Source: Dehalococcoidia bacterium | GTDB taxonomy: Bacteria > Chloroflexota > Dehalococcoidia > GIF9 > UBA5629 | NCBI GenBank assembly: GCA_041653995.1 | Contig: JBAZEK010000001.1 | Location: forward strand, 682,001-746,000 | Direction of reading: 5' to 3' | Length of the DNA stretch: 64,000 nt | Part shown: in pieces, positions 26,988-42,018 of the stretch | How positions within the stretch are numbered: the stretch's first letter is position 1 | Layout of the letters: each line of letters opens with the position of its first letter | The notes under the pieces: model-generated | Databases searched by the model: none | Seen by the model: only the letters and a program-made list of their open reading frames with translations | Told to the model about the DNA's origin: nothing | Position numbers and translations under genes: made by a program

Positions 26988-29387
26988 TTAAGGCTGCAAC
27001 GTCAGGACCTGCGTCAGATCCCCTGCAGAAAGGAAATGCGTCGGCACCTGCTGCCCGTCGGCCCACATCTGCGCCAGGTCGTTGTAATAGGGACTCATGT
27101 AAAGACCGGACTGCCCGGGCGGACTCATAATGGTGGATTTCTCGAGATCGGACATATCCACCACCAGCCTGATAACCCCACCGGCATCCATGGCATACGG
27201 GTTCTTGCTGTCCCACATGCCCGCGTTGATGGTGAAACCGTCACCGGCGGTGGGAATCGGGCTCAGGTTATAGAAACCGAGTTTGCTGCCCAGCGGATGC
27301 TTGAATGTCATCTGGTGTACCTTTCCCCACTGCCATTTCGCAGGGTCCGGTCCCAGCCTGGCCGTCAGCTCGGCATTAGCATCGTTCATGCTTTTTCTGA
27401 TGATATCGTCACGCATCTCTTTTATATCAGCGGTTGTCACGTCATCGTAGAAAATATCATCCGTTGCCCCTGCTATCCTGGTCAACAACCTGTCGGGGAT
27501 ATATACCTGAAGGTCCTGGGCCAGCTCCGCCATCAGTTTGGCGCCGACCTTGTTTTCCAGCGTATTCTGCGCCATATGGCTGTAGAAAGAGTTAAAAAGC
27601 GTGGCCGCCGGGCTATCGACGTCGGAGGAATAGTTCCAGCTCCTGAAGAGATCCAGCGCCGGCTTCAAATCGTTCGAGCCGCTGCAGGCCGACAGGATGA
27701 GCGGCACCCAGGTCTGCGCCTCGATCGAGACGTTGTCCAGTTGCATTTTCCTGATCTCGTCGAAGGTGAACTTCTCTTTGCTCCCGACTATCTGGTCGAA
27801 GCGCAGGGCGCGCTCGATCATCCAGTAATCGGTGATGTGGTAGTCGACTTTATATGGAACGTTGTTAAAGGAGGCCACGTAACCCTGTGCGGGGTTGAAA
27901 TCGTACGGCAGCTTCTCGAAGGGAACGTAGCCGGTCCAATCATATTTACCCTCTTCACCCGGCACGGGCAGGGTGCCGTCGCCGGCTTTGCGTACGGGCG
28001 GCGACATTATGAACTGGTAACCTATATTCCCATAGATGTCTGCGTATCCCAGGTTGAGCGTGGGCGTGCGCACCACGCTCAGCGCCCGGCGAAACTCGTC
28101 GAAATCCCTGGCCTTATCCAGCGCGATAAAACCTTCCATGATACCCAGGCGCGGCTGTAGTCCCACCCACATCATGGCGCAGTTGGCCGGCGCCCGCGGC
28201 ATCACATCGGATATGATAGGGCCGTGCCTGGAGATACGGACCCGCAGCTTCTCCTCCCTGAAACCGTCCTTGCCCTTTACCCTGATGGTCTCTTCCACGA
28301 TCTGGAAGTTCTTATAGCCGTCCTCGGTCAGGTACTGATCGGCGTCGGCGGGATTGATCTTCTCGATGAAGAAGTCCATCTCATCTCCCCTGCCGTTGGT
28401 TGTGCTCCAGGCGAAATAGCGGTTCAGTCCCAGAACGGTAACGGTGGGCGTACCGGGTATGGCGCCGCCCATCACGTCATAGTCGCCGCCTTTAAGGTGT
28501 ACCAGGTAGAAAAGCGCCGGTATGGTGGGAGCCAGGTCCGGGCTGCCGGTGAAGACCGCTTTGCCGGAGTCGGTACGTTTGCCGGAGAAGATCATCCAGT
28601 TGCTGGCGGGGACATCCAGCGGTATAAGGCTCTCGCTATGTCCGCTGCCTGCGGCAACGCTTTCACCCCATGCTGATGGACGATCGGCATCAGACGTGGC
28701 AGGTTGAGCCGGCTCAACTGTGCCGGATACGGTTGGCGCATCGGCGGGCACCCTGGGAATAATCGAATCGAGCAGTTCGCCGCCGGCATACTCTCCAACC
28801 TGGTTGAGGATGAGCTCGGTGTCCTTGCTGCGGTTGAGGCTGTAGGCCATGAGTATACCGCAGACCATGGTGTCTTGGGACTTCCATACCAGGGGCTTGA
28901 AACCGAGGATCGTATACTCGCTGGGGAGATATTTGACGCCGTTGATATAAGCGTTTACACCCCGTGTATAATCGTCAACCACCTTCCTGGCAGAGGGATC
29001 CATGCCGGCGTACTCCGCCTCGGCGGCGCGGTAAAAACCCACCGTCCTGAAGAACTTATCGGTATTGAGCATCATATCGCCCAGCACGGTAGAAAGCTCA
29101 CCCCTGCCCGCCAGGCGCGTCATATCCATCTGGAACATGCGCTCGCGGGCTGTGATATAACCCTGTGCGAAAAAGAGGTCCGTCTCATTCTGCGCAAAGA
29201 TATGCGGTATACCGTGCTCATCGGTGCGCACCTCGACCGGCGCCGAAAGTCCGTCCAGTTTCTCGGTGCCGCTATAGGAAGGTTGTGGAAGCCTGAACAC
29301 CACCTGTATGGCCGTCACAATGACTATGGCTAAAACAAGTACGATGCTCAGCGTTATGACCAGTGCCCTGCCTTTCTTCGACTTCAT
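26988..29387 (-). CDS. Exported penicillin-acylase-family N-terminal nucleophile hydrolase
   Basis: 799 residues from the ATG with GGAGGTGGG upstream; the longer frame to 29447 overlaps the upstream gene and lacks a site. Residues 8-30 form a signal anchor. The alpha-chain region opens with APVEVRTDEHGIPHIFAQNE. The autocleavage site gives the beta-chain N-terminal Ser at 262 in PASNWMIFSG, which is the catalytic nucleophile. A conserved Asn/Arg-rich core follows (STTNGRGDEMDF). The family hydrolyses amide bonds of penicillins, N-acyl-homoserine lactones or other acylated amines. The substrate here is unknown. It is 47 bases after the propeller lipoprotein gene. Confidence 0.9.
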   Translation of the reverse strand: MKSKKGRALVITLSIVLVLAIVIVTAIQVVFRLPQPSYSGTEKLDGLSAPVEVRTDEHGIPHIFAQNETDLFFAQGYITARERMFQMDMTRLAGRGELSTVLGDMMLNTDKFFRTVGFYRAAEAEYAGMDPSARKVVDDYTRGVNAYINGVKYLPSEYTILGFKPLVWKSQDTMVCGILMAYSLNRSKDTELILNQVGEYAGGELLDSIIPRVPADAPTVSGTVEPAQPATSDADRPSAWGESVAAGSGHSESLIPLDVPASNWMIFSGKRTDSGKAVFTGSPDLAPTIPALFYLVHLKGGDYDVMGGAIPGTPTVTVLGLNRYFAWSTTNGRGDEMDFFIEKINPADADQYLTEDGYKNFQIVEETIRVKGKDGFREEKLRVRISRHGPIISDVMPRAPANCAMMWVGLQPRLGIMEGFIALDKARDFDEFRRALSVVRTPTLNLGYADIYGNIGYQFIMSPPVRKAGDGTLPVPGEEGKYDWTGYVPFEKLPYDFNPAQGYVASFNNVPYKVDYHITDYWMIERALRFDQIVGSKEKFTFDEIRKMQLDNVSIEAQTWVPLILSACSGSNDLKPALDLFRSWNYSSDVDSPAATLFNSFYSHMAQNTLENKVGAKLMAELAQDLQVYIPDRLLTRIAGATDDIFYDDVTTADIKEMRDDIIRKSMNDANAELTARLGPDPAKWQWGKVHQMTFKHPLGSKLGFYNLSPIPTAGDGFTINAGMWDSKNPYAMDAGGVIRLVVDMSDLEKSTIMSPPGQSGLYMSPYYNDLAQMWADGQQVPTHFLSAGDLTQVLTLQP

Positions 29388-29433
29388 ATACCCACCTCCG
29401 TTATTAATAGCCTCCGCAAAAACGTTATCCGCT

Positions 29434-32043
29434 TTACCTTGTATCAACAGTCTTCTGCGCCGCCGGGAAAACGTCCAGCATAACGTAGATCTGCACTTCC
29501 GCCGGCAATTTCGTCCCGGCCGGTATGGACAGCGTCACGGACTTGAGGTTCCCATCCGTATCGGTTATGGCTGAAGTGTTAGCCAGGTAATCCATGTAGA
29601 CGGCCTCGTTGCTCTGCGTGTCCACCAGCAGCAGCGCGGCGCGGTGCTCCGAAACCGGGTATAAGGCGCCGGGCTCCAGCGAGAACTCCGCCGTCGCCTG
29701 CGCGGGTTCTTTTCCGTCCGAAGGCTTGAAACTTATATCCGTCACATGTATCCCCTGCGGGGCATGGTTGGCGGCGCCGTCGAAGGGCCGCGTCACGTAA
29801 GTGCCCGAGACCAGCAGCTTCTGGTACCAGTTATTGGCCAGCCCGGCAATGACCATGTACGGCCCGAAGGTCGGTATGCCCAGCGTGTCGGTGTCCGCGA
29901 AGGCCGCAGCGTATTCGGACCTCCCGTCCGCTGCCAGGCGTCCCCTCAGCTCGAACAGGTTGAAGGGAATCATGATGCCTGTGATGGCCATGGGGAAGTT
30001 GCGGTTCTGCAGTATGAAATCGGGGCCCCGGTAGCGGCCGTTGAGCGGTATGGCGAAATCGCCGGAGGGATCGGCCGCCAGCTGTCCTCTGTCGTCATGC
30101 CTGGCGCCGATAGCCCAGAGTATGAATTTTCCCTCACCTTTAGCATCAGGGTATGAAACGGCGACCGGCCCGATCAGCCAGTCGATATAGTCGAAGCCGA
30201 TCTGGTTGAGGCTGGGCAGCATGGTAGGTATGGGCGCCGCCAGTCGCGTCCATTCCAGACCAGTCACCTTATCGGCGGAGACGCTGAGGGGCAATCCGCC
30301 CTCAGCCGCGGCAGCCCTGAAATTGAACTGCCCCTGGAAGTTGCCTGCCTCGGACCCGCCCAGGGTCATGTTACCCACCCTCCAGCCGTTCGTATAGTAT
30401 TTCCCTCGTATGTTCAGTTTATAGTCTGCTCCCGGCGCAAGAAAATCCCGCGGCCGGATATAGATATAGCGCCCGTCGGCCGAGTGGTCCACGTCCAGGG
30501 CGACCTCCGGCTCGATCTCGGCCACCAGGGCGTCCTGCGGGCAGCCCACCGGGCTGTCGCACAATCGCGCATTCACCGTTTCACCGCCTTCGCGCACGAC
30601 CAGGCGCAATGCGATCATGGCGGAGGGCGGCAATGTATCAGGGAATTCTCTGAGCGTGTTGCCGCCAGGCGTGACATAGTAGAGCGCGCACACGTCGTCC
30701 GGGAAGGGCTGCGCGGAGGCGCAGCGGGCGTCGTTGGCCCGCAGACAGTAGTCGTAGGGAACGTACCAGACCTGCCCATGCTCTCCGCCGATATAGACGC
30801 CCGTATTTCCCAAAGCGGGAGAGCCGTTGAGGTCGTTGCGGTCGCGCAGCTCGTCCGCCGTCGAATTGGTATCGAAGGCCCAGCGCAGGCTGCCGTCCGA
30901 ATTAAGCGCGTAAAGCTTTCCGTTGCCGCAGCCGAAGTAGATGATACGCCCGTCGCCCGAGGGCGCCAGGCCCACCACAGGCGATGAGCGAATAACGTCG
31001 CCCGTGTCGTATTTCCAGATCAGCGAGCCGTCCGGCCTCAACGCGTACAGCGTGCCGTCCGCCGATCCGAAGTAGATGGCGGTGGTGGTGCCTGCCGCGT
31101 CGCGGTCCAGCGCGGCCGAGGAGTAAATATGGTCGCTCGCGCCGAACTTCCATTTAACATCACCCTTCTTCGGGTCGAGGGCATACAGGTTGCTGTCGAA
31201 GCCGCCCATATACACCGTGCCGTCCGAGCCGACCGCGGCCGAGGCCGCGATGAATCCCAGCGTGCGGGTGCGCCAGAGCTCTTTGCCCTCCGGACTGACG
31301 CCCCGGATGTAGGTGTCGAGCGAGCCCCAGAAGATGGTACCGTCATTGGCGAAGGCGGCCTGGGACCAGTTATTGCTGGCGGTCTCGTAGGTCCACTTGA
31401 GCGTTCCGTCGGGATTGACGGCGTAGTAGTTGAAATTGGTATTGCCGGCGTAGAGGGTGCCGTCCGGACCGACGGCCACGTTGCCCTCGAACCAGCGGTT
31501 GTAGCTGACTCCGGGCCTCAGCTCGGCCTCGAAGGTCCATATCTTGCGCTGCTCCATGGGGACGTCGTCGATGCGGAAACGGTACATATTTCCGTCGCCG
31601 GAGATAAAGGTGATGGCGGAATAGCCTGCGGTGGGATTGAAAGCACTGAGGGCGCCGGCGGAATCGATGATCTCGCCCGTCTCGTACTTCCATTTGAGAG
31701 TACCGTCGGGATTGAGCGCATAGAAATAGTGGTCGGCTGATCCGACGTAGATCGTGCCTTTATCGTCGATGACGGGCGTTGAGAAGATGCCCTTGCCCGT
31801 CTGGAACATCCACGGCTCTTCCCCTTCCACGTACGCAGCCCGTATGTCGCTGAAACCCGTATTGCGCGTATCGTGGCGGAAGGTGGGCCAGGGCGAGCCG
31901 GCCAGGGTGGCGCCCGCATTTTGCGCAATTACGGGAGTTGCGTCCGATTGAGAAGGAGCGGGCGGCTGGCAGGCGGCTATCAGAGGGGAGAGCAAGATCA
32001 ATACCGAGACAATAATCCACAACAACCTGTATACATTCATCAT
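29434..32043 (-). CDS. PQQ-type beta-propeller lipoprotein
   Basis: 869 residues. Lipobox LIAAC with Cys 25. Residues about 50-440 carry seven to eight propeller blades with the repeated PQQ-like pattern 'G-T-I/L-Y-V-G-S-x-D-x-x-x-Y-A-L-N/D-P-D-G-x-L-K-W-K/T-Y-E-T' (for example near 95, 190, 265, 320 and 370). The C-terminal half is beta-rich, contains an Ig-like part near 455-575, and has no known catalytic motif. PQQ ligands are not visible, so a scaffold or binding role is more likely than dehydrogenase activity. No clear Shine-Dalgarno precedes the tandem ATGs. It probably forms an operon with the acylase. Confidence 0.85.
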   Translation of the reverse strand: MMNVYRLLWIIVSVLILLSPLIAACQPPAPSQSDATPVIAQNAGATLAGSPWPTFRHDTRNTGFSDIRAAYVEGEEPWMFQTGKGIFSTPVIDDKGTIYVGSADHYFYALNPDGTLKWKYETGEIIDSAGALSAFNPTAGYSAITFISGDGNMYRFRIDDVPMEQRKIWTFEAELRPGVSYNRWFEGNVAVGPDGTLYAGNTNFNYYAVNPDGTLKWTYETASNNWSQAAFANDGTIFWGSLDTYIRGVSPEGKELWRTRTLGFIAASAAVGSDGTVYMGGFDSNLYALDPKKGDVKWKFGASDHIYSSAALDRDAAGTTTAIYFGSADGTLYALRPDGSLIWKYDTGDVIRSSPVVGLAPSGDGRIIYFGCGNGKLYALNSDGSLRWAFDTNSTADELRDRNDLNGSPALGNTGVYIGGEHGQVWYVPYDYCLRANDARCASAQPFPDDVCALYYVTPGGNTLREFPDTLPPSAMIALRLVVREGGETVNARLCDSPVGCPQDALVAEIEPEVALDVDHSADGRYIYIRPRDFLAPGADYKLNIRGKYYTNGWRVGNMTLGGSEAGNFQGQFNFRAAAAEGGLPLSVSADKVTGLEWTRLAAPIPTMLPSLNQIGFDYIDWLIGPVAVSYPDAKGEGKFILWAIGARHDDRGQLAADPSGDFAIPLNGRYRGPDFILQNRNFPMAITGIMIPFNLFELRGRLAADGRSEYAAAFADTDTLGIPTFGPYMVIAGLANNWYQKLLVSGTYVTRPFDGAANHAPQGIHVTDISFKPSDGKEPAQATAEFSLEPGALYPVSEHRAALLLVDTQSNEAVYMDYLANTSAITDTDGNLKSVTLSIPAGTKLPAEVQIYVMLDVFPAAQKTVDTR

Positions 32044-32107
32044 AGCGACTTAGTCTAAACCAGGCGGACATGACAGTCAATGGCACAGCCACATACAATC
32101 TTCATAG

Positions 32108-32137
32108 TTGCATAAATACATATTTAAACGGTATATT
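32108..32137 (+). promoter_or_regulatory. Possible sigma-70 promoter of the giant surface-protein gene
   Basis: TTGCAT at 32108-32113 and TATATT at 32132-32137 are separated by 18 bases. The -10 matches the consensus at 5 of 6, the -35 only at 3 of 6. Its position supports a translation start near 32199 rather than at the upstream ATG (32070). Confidence 0.45.
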
Positions 32138-32198
32138 ATGCGTTAAACGCAGTCAGGCCTGCCCTGAACTGCATCGGATTACCCCCCGGGAATTGTAC

Positions 32199-38756
<6,558 letters not shown>

Positions 38757-38779
38757 CGCCCCCAACCGGATGTCGTTAT

Positions 38780-39211
38780 TTAGAACCAGTGGTAATACTG
38801 CACCAGTATGAGTATGCCCTGGATGATGAAGATGACCGCCACCAGCGCATTGAGCACACCGGGATTTACCAGAACTATGATACCGAAGAGCAGTGTGAGC
38901 GCGCCGACGATGAGCGGGAACAGCGCCCAACCCGATGCCAGGATCTGCCCTATTCCCAGTATGATCAGGTATACCCCCACCACATAGTTCAGTATGCGCG
39001 GTATGATCAGGATAACGATACCGGCGATGATGGCCAGTATTCCCCACAGCCAGACGCCCGCGATGCACCATCCGATGCCGCTCAGTATCAACGCAGCGGC
39101 GATCAGATAATTGACGATGCGGGGGATGATCAGGATTACGATGCCGATCAGCAGCAGGATGATCCCTAACGCGGGACCGCCGGCAGGTAAGCCGAATGTC
39201 AGCCAGGGCAT
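38780..39211 (-). CDS. Multi-helix membrane protein (DUF308/DUF3096-like)
   Basis: 143 residues with GGAGG upstream. Five to six short hydrophobic helices. The segment IVILIIPRIVNYLIAA recurs as IVILIIPRILNYVVGV, a clear internal duplication of about 40 residues. The I-I-P-R-I-x-N-Y pattern matches small DUF3096-type membrane proteins. The function is unknown. It converges on the giant gene with only 23 bases between stops. Confidence 0.75.
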   Translation of the reverse strand: MPWLTFGLPAGGPALGIILLLIGIVILIIPRIVNYLIAAALILSGIGWCIAGVWLWGILAIIAGIVILIIPRILNYVVGVYLIILGIGQILASGWALFPLIVGALTLLFGIIVLVNPGVLNALVAVIFIIQGILILVQYYHWF

Positions 39212-39299
39212 GTAGCACCTCCTACCTCTTTTTTTATTTTATATATATTAAAACAGAAAATACGGTTATTGTGTTAATGCATGAAAGGTATATCCGTCT

Positions 39300-40010
39300 T
39301 CACTTTTTTCCGCCTGCCGGACAGACCGCGATGCAGATGCCGCAGATCTCGTGGTTGTCCTGGCCCGTCGCGGCCAGCGAGAACTGCATGGCCTTCTCCC
39401 GGCACTTGAAGGCGTTGTAGTACTCATCCCGGTCGATTTTTATGTTCCACAGCTTGCCGTTTATGGCCTTCGCCGGGCATGCCTCGACGCAGACAACGCA
39501 CTTGCCGCAACGGCTTTTGTCGATGGGCGGCTGCAGCGGTTTAAGCGGGTAATCGACCAGTATGGAGACAAGCCTCAGCCTGGGGCCGAATTTGAGCGAG
39601 ATGAACAGATCGCTTTTACCTATCCAGCCCAACCCTGCCCGCGTCCCTGTCATCTTATGCGAGAAGTCATGCCTGAGCGTCCGGGCGAAGTCGGGGGACC
39701 GATCCAACCGGCTGGAGGTGGGCGCAAATGCCAGGCTCTTTATGCCCGTCGCGGCTATCTTACCGGCCACATCTGCCGCCAGGCCGGTTAAATAGACATT
39801 AGTATCCTGATAGAGCTTCCAGTATTCCGGCGTAGGGCCGGTGACGATCGAATCGATGATCTCATCGTCCAGCTTTTTGCCGATGCTTATGCCGCAGTTA
39901 TAGCCGGCGAAGCGCTCGTGCAGCAGTCCGGACAGGTCGGCCAGTCCCCAGATGTGCCGGCCGTCGTCCGGGACGGTCTCACGTATTATCTCAACTATTT
40001 TTCCCTGCAT
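39300..40010 (-). CDS. Epoxyqueuosine-reductase-like double 4Fe-4S protein
   Basis: 236 residues with GGGGAG upstream. The C-terminal part has CGKCVVCVEACPAKAI, a full ferredoxin motif, and CGICIAVCPAG as the second. The N-terminal domain has the 'HKMTGTRAGLGWIGKSDLFIS' core with the phrase GWIGK typical of QueG (epoxyqueuosine reductase) and related reductive dehalogenase-type proteins. It is shorter than QueG (about 350 residues) and lacks the C-terminal HEAT-like repeats, so it is more likely a QueG-like redox protein than the tRNA-modifying enzyme. Confidence 0.8.
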   Translation of the reverse strand: MQGKIVEIIRETVPDDGRHIWGLADLSGLLHERFAGYNCGISIGKKLDDEIIDSIVTGPTPEYWKLYQDTNVYLTGLAADVAGKIAATGIKSLAFAPTSSRLDRSPDFARTLRHDFSHKMTGTRAGLGWIGKSDLFISLKFGPRLRLVSILVDYPLKPLQPPIDKSRCGKCVVCVEACPAKAINGKLWNIKIDRDEYYNAFKCREKAMQFSLAATGQDNHEICGICIAVCPAGGKK

Positions 40011-40118
40011 CTGACTCCCCGGCGATTGGGAACATTATATATAATTGTACCCTTTCACATATAGCCGCACGTGTAATAACTGATATAATACATTTATTCA
40101 AACGAGGGGGAGCGTGAA

Positions 40119-40919
40119 ATGCCCGTTATAAAAGTCAACGGCATCGATCTTTACTACGAGGTGCACGGCGAGGGAGAGCCTTTGCTGCTGATCATGGGCT
40201 ACGGCTCCAACTCGGGCCACTGGTTCGTGATACTGCCCCGCCTGGCCGCGCGCTTCAAAACGATTATCTTCGACAACCGCGGCACGGGAAGGAGCGGCAA
40301 GCCGGAGATACCATACACCGCCGATATGATGGTGGGGGACCCCGTCGGACTGCTGGACGCGCTGGGCGTTGAGTCGGCGCATGTCTTCGGCGTCTCCATG
40401 GGCGGTATGATCGCGCAGGAGCTTGCGCTCAGATATCCATCGAGGGTAAAAAAACTGGTGCTCGGCTGCACTTCCTGCGGCGGGCCCCACTCCATCGGGT
40501 CCACCCCCGAGGCCAAGGCCTTTCTTTTCAATCCCGACCGGGCCAAACTGTCGGATGAGGAGAGGGCGCGCTCGACCGTGCCCTGGCTGTGGAACCAGGA
40601 TTTCATCGATAAGCACCCCGAGGCCGTGGAGCGTTATGTAAAGACCACGACTCAGTATCCCACACCCATGCACGGCTATATGAGCCAGGCCAATTTTGTC
40701 CTGCTTCACGATATATACGAACGGTTGCCTCAGATCAAGGCGCCGGTGCTGGTCATGACCGGAGCGCGCGACCGGCTGATACCTCATGAGAACTCCAGTG
40801 TGCTCGCCTCCGGGATAAAGGGCTCCGAGCTGGTGGTGTTCGAGCAGGCCGGGCACGGGTTCATCTCGGATACGGTTCAGGAGAGCAGCGGGAAGATCAT
40901 CAGCTTCCTGGAAAGCTAG
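40119..40919 (+). CDS. Alpha/beta hydrolase
   Basis: 266 residues with GAGGGGGAG upstream. Catalytic triad positions are visible: S93 in GVSMGGM (nucleophile elbow), D218 in GARDRLI and H246 in GHGFISD. HGEGEPLLLIMGYG near 20-32 supplies the oxyanion strand. It belongs to the esterase, lactonase or haloperoxidase-like hydrolases, with an unknown substrate. It is followed 29 bases later by the Cys-rich redox protein gene. Confidence 0.9.
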   Translation: MPVIKVNGIDLYYEVHGEGEPLLLIMGYGSNSGHWFVILPRLAARFKTIIFDNRGTGRSGKPEIPYTADMMVGDPVGLLDALGVESAHVFGVSMGGMIAQELALRYPSRVKKLVLGCTSCGGPHSIGSTPEAKAFLFNPDRAKLSDEERARSTVPWLWNQDFIDKHPEAVERYVKTTTQYPTPMHGYMSQANFVLLHDIYERLPQIKAPVLVMTGARDRLIPHENSSVLASGIKGSELVVFEQAGHGFISDTVQESSGKIISFLES

Positions 40920-40948
40920 CCGATAATTGAGATGATGGAGGACACGCA

Positions 40949-41449
40949 ATGCAGCAGTCTGAATCGAGGGACGACAGGTTAAACCGTCTCGAGCGAAAGT
41001 CGGGCGACTACGAGGAGCTTTACGGCAGTTGCGCGCAGGGGACCTTGCTGGCGCTGCAGGAGGAGTTCAGCCTGGGGGATAAACTGACTCTTAAAGCAGC
41101 TACCGCCATGCCCGGCATCGCGCTGCGGGGCGAGACCTGTGGGGCGGTGATCGGGGCCATCATGGCGCTGGGCATGGTCTTCGGGCGAGAGAAACCGGAC
41201 GACTTCGATGCGGTGCAGCGCACCACCAAGGCGGCACGCAGGCTGTGCCGGCGCTTCGAGCAGGAGTTCGGCGGCTGCAACTGCCGCGAGGTGCAGCATC
41301 GCATCTTCGGCAGGAGCTACAACGTGGCTGATCCGTCCGAATCGATGGAGTTCGTCAAGGCCGGCGCCGCGCAGAAGTGCCGCGCCCCGGCCGAGAAGGC
41401 GGCGCGCATCGCGGGTGAGCTGATACTCGACGGCATAGAGAAACCGTAG
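40949..41449 (+). CDS. C_GCAxxG_C_C family redox protein
   Basis: 166 residues with GGAGG upstream. It has the family's scattered Cys pattern: GSCAQGTLLAL near 27, ETCGAVIGAIMALG near 62, CNCREVQ near 110 and QKCRAPAEKAA near 145. Members are common in anaerobes and are predicted to bind a metal or form reactive disulfides, but the biochemical role is not established. It is likely cotranscribed with the hydrolase and is followed by a hairpin repeat that could act as terminator. Confidence 0.85.
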   Translation: MQQSESRDDRLNRLERKSGDYEELYGSCAQGTLLALQEEFSLGDKLTLKAATAMPGIALRGETCGAVIGAIMALGMVFGREKPDDFDAVQRTTKAARRLCRRFEQEFGGCNCREVQHRIFGRSYNVADPSESMEFVKAGAAQKCRAPAEKAARIAGELILDGIEKP

Positions 41450-41489
41450 TCATCGCATAACCCACCACTGCGAGTCCTTTTTCCATCCT

Positions 41490-41576
41490 GTCATTGCGAG
41501 CCCGTCAGGGCGTGGCAATCTTGTGTACCCGCAATTACTCACAAGATTACTTCGTCGCTACGCTCCTCGCAATGAC
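41490..41576. repeat. Dispersed hairpin repeat, copy 2
   Basis: Full copy with the perfect 11-base terminal inverted repeat (GTCATTGCGAG / CTCGCAATGAC). It is almost identical to the copy at 41933-42018, differing mainly by an extra T and one inner-arm base. It lies 34 bases upstream of the GIY-YIG gene. Confidence 0.92.
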
Positions 41577-41610
41577 ATGCTCAGTAAAGTAATACTGTAC
41601 AATGTGATTT

Positions 41611-41901
41611 ATGAGCGAAAGGCATTTCTACGTGTATATCATTACCAACTGGAATAACACTGTGCTTTATACAGGCGTGACCAATGATCTGAAAAGGCGT
41701 GTTTATGAACACAAAGAAAAGCTCGCTGAAGGTTTCACCAAGCGTTATAACCTGACAAAACTAGTTTATTACGAGGTGGCAGAGAACTCTGAGTCTGCGA
41801 TTCTGCGCGAAAAACAGATAAAAGCCGGCTCAAGACAAGACAAAGCAGAGCTTATTGCGGGATTTAATAAATCGTGGACTGACCTCTATCCGGATTTGTA
41901 A
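41611..41901 (+). CDS. Single-domain GIY-YIG nuclease family protein
   Basis: 96 residues, typical length for the UrvC-like GIY-YIG single-domain family (UPF0213/YhbQ-like). The motif appears as FYVYIITN...TVLYTGVTNDLKRR (about 6-30), with the tyrosines and the Arg of the active site. Glu in SAILREKQIKAG (about 61-72) fits the metal-binding Glu. No Shine-Dalgarno is seen. The gene is bracketed by two nearly identical copies of the hairpin repeat, which suggests a link between the nuclease and the repeats. Chromosomal relatives have unclear function, some being structure-specific nucleases. Confidence 0.9.
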   Translation: MSERHFYVYIITNWNNTVLYTGVTNDLKRRVYEHKEKLAEGFTKRYNLTKLVYYEVAENSESAILREKQIKAGSRQDKAELIAGFNKSWTDLYPDL

Positions 41902-41932
41902 CTGCCCGTCATTGCACCTCCTTTCCTTCCTC

Positions 41933-42018
41933 GTCATTGCGAGCCCGCAGGGCGTGGCAATCTTGTGTACCCGCAATTACTCACAAGATTGCTTCGTCGC
42001 TACGCTCCTCGCAATGAC
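41933..42018. repeat. Dispersed hairpin repeat, copy 3
   Basis: Best-formed copy. Outer arms GTCATTGCGAG / CTCGCAATGAC and inner arms GCAATCTTGTG / CACAAGATTGC are both perfect inverted repeats of 11 bases. Its last base is part of the stop codon of the minus-strand aldo/keto reductase gene. A 9-base fragment of the arm also occurs at 41908. Confidence 0.93.

Noticed and set aside
26874..28160. Plus-strand frame across the penicillin-acylase gene
   Set aside because: Antisense shadow, Arg/Gln/His-rich, no start signal. The minus-strand acylase has signal anchor and nucleophile Ser.
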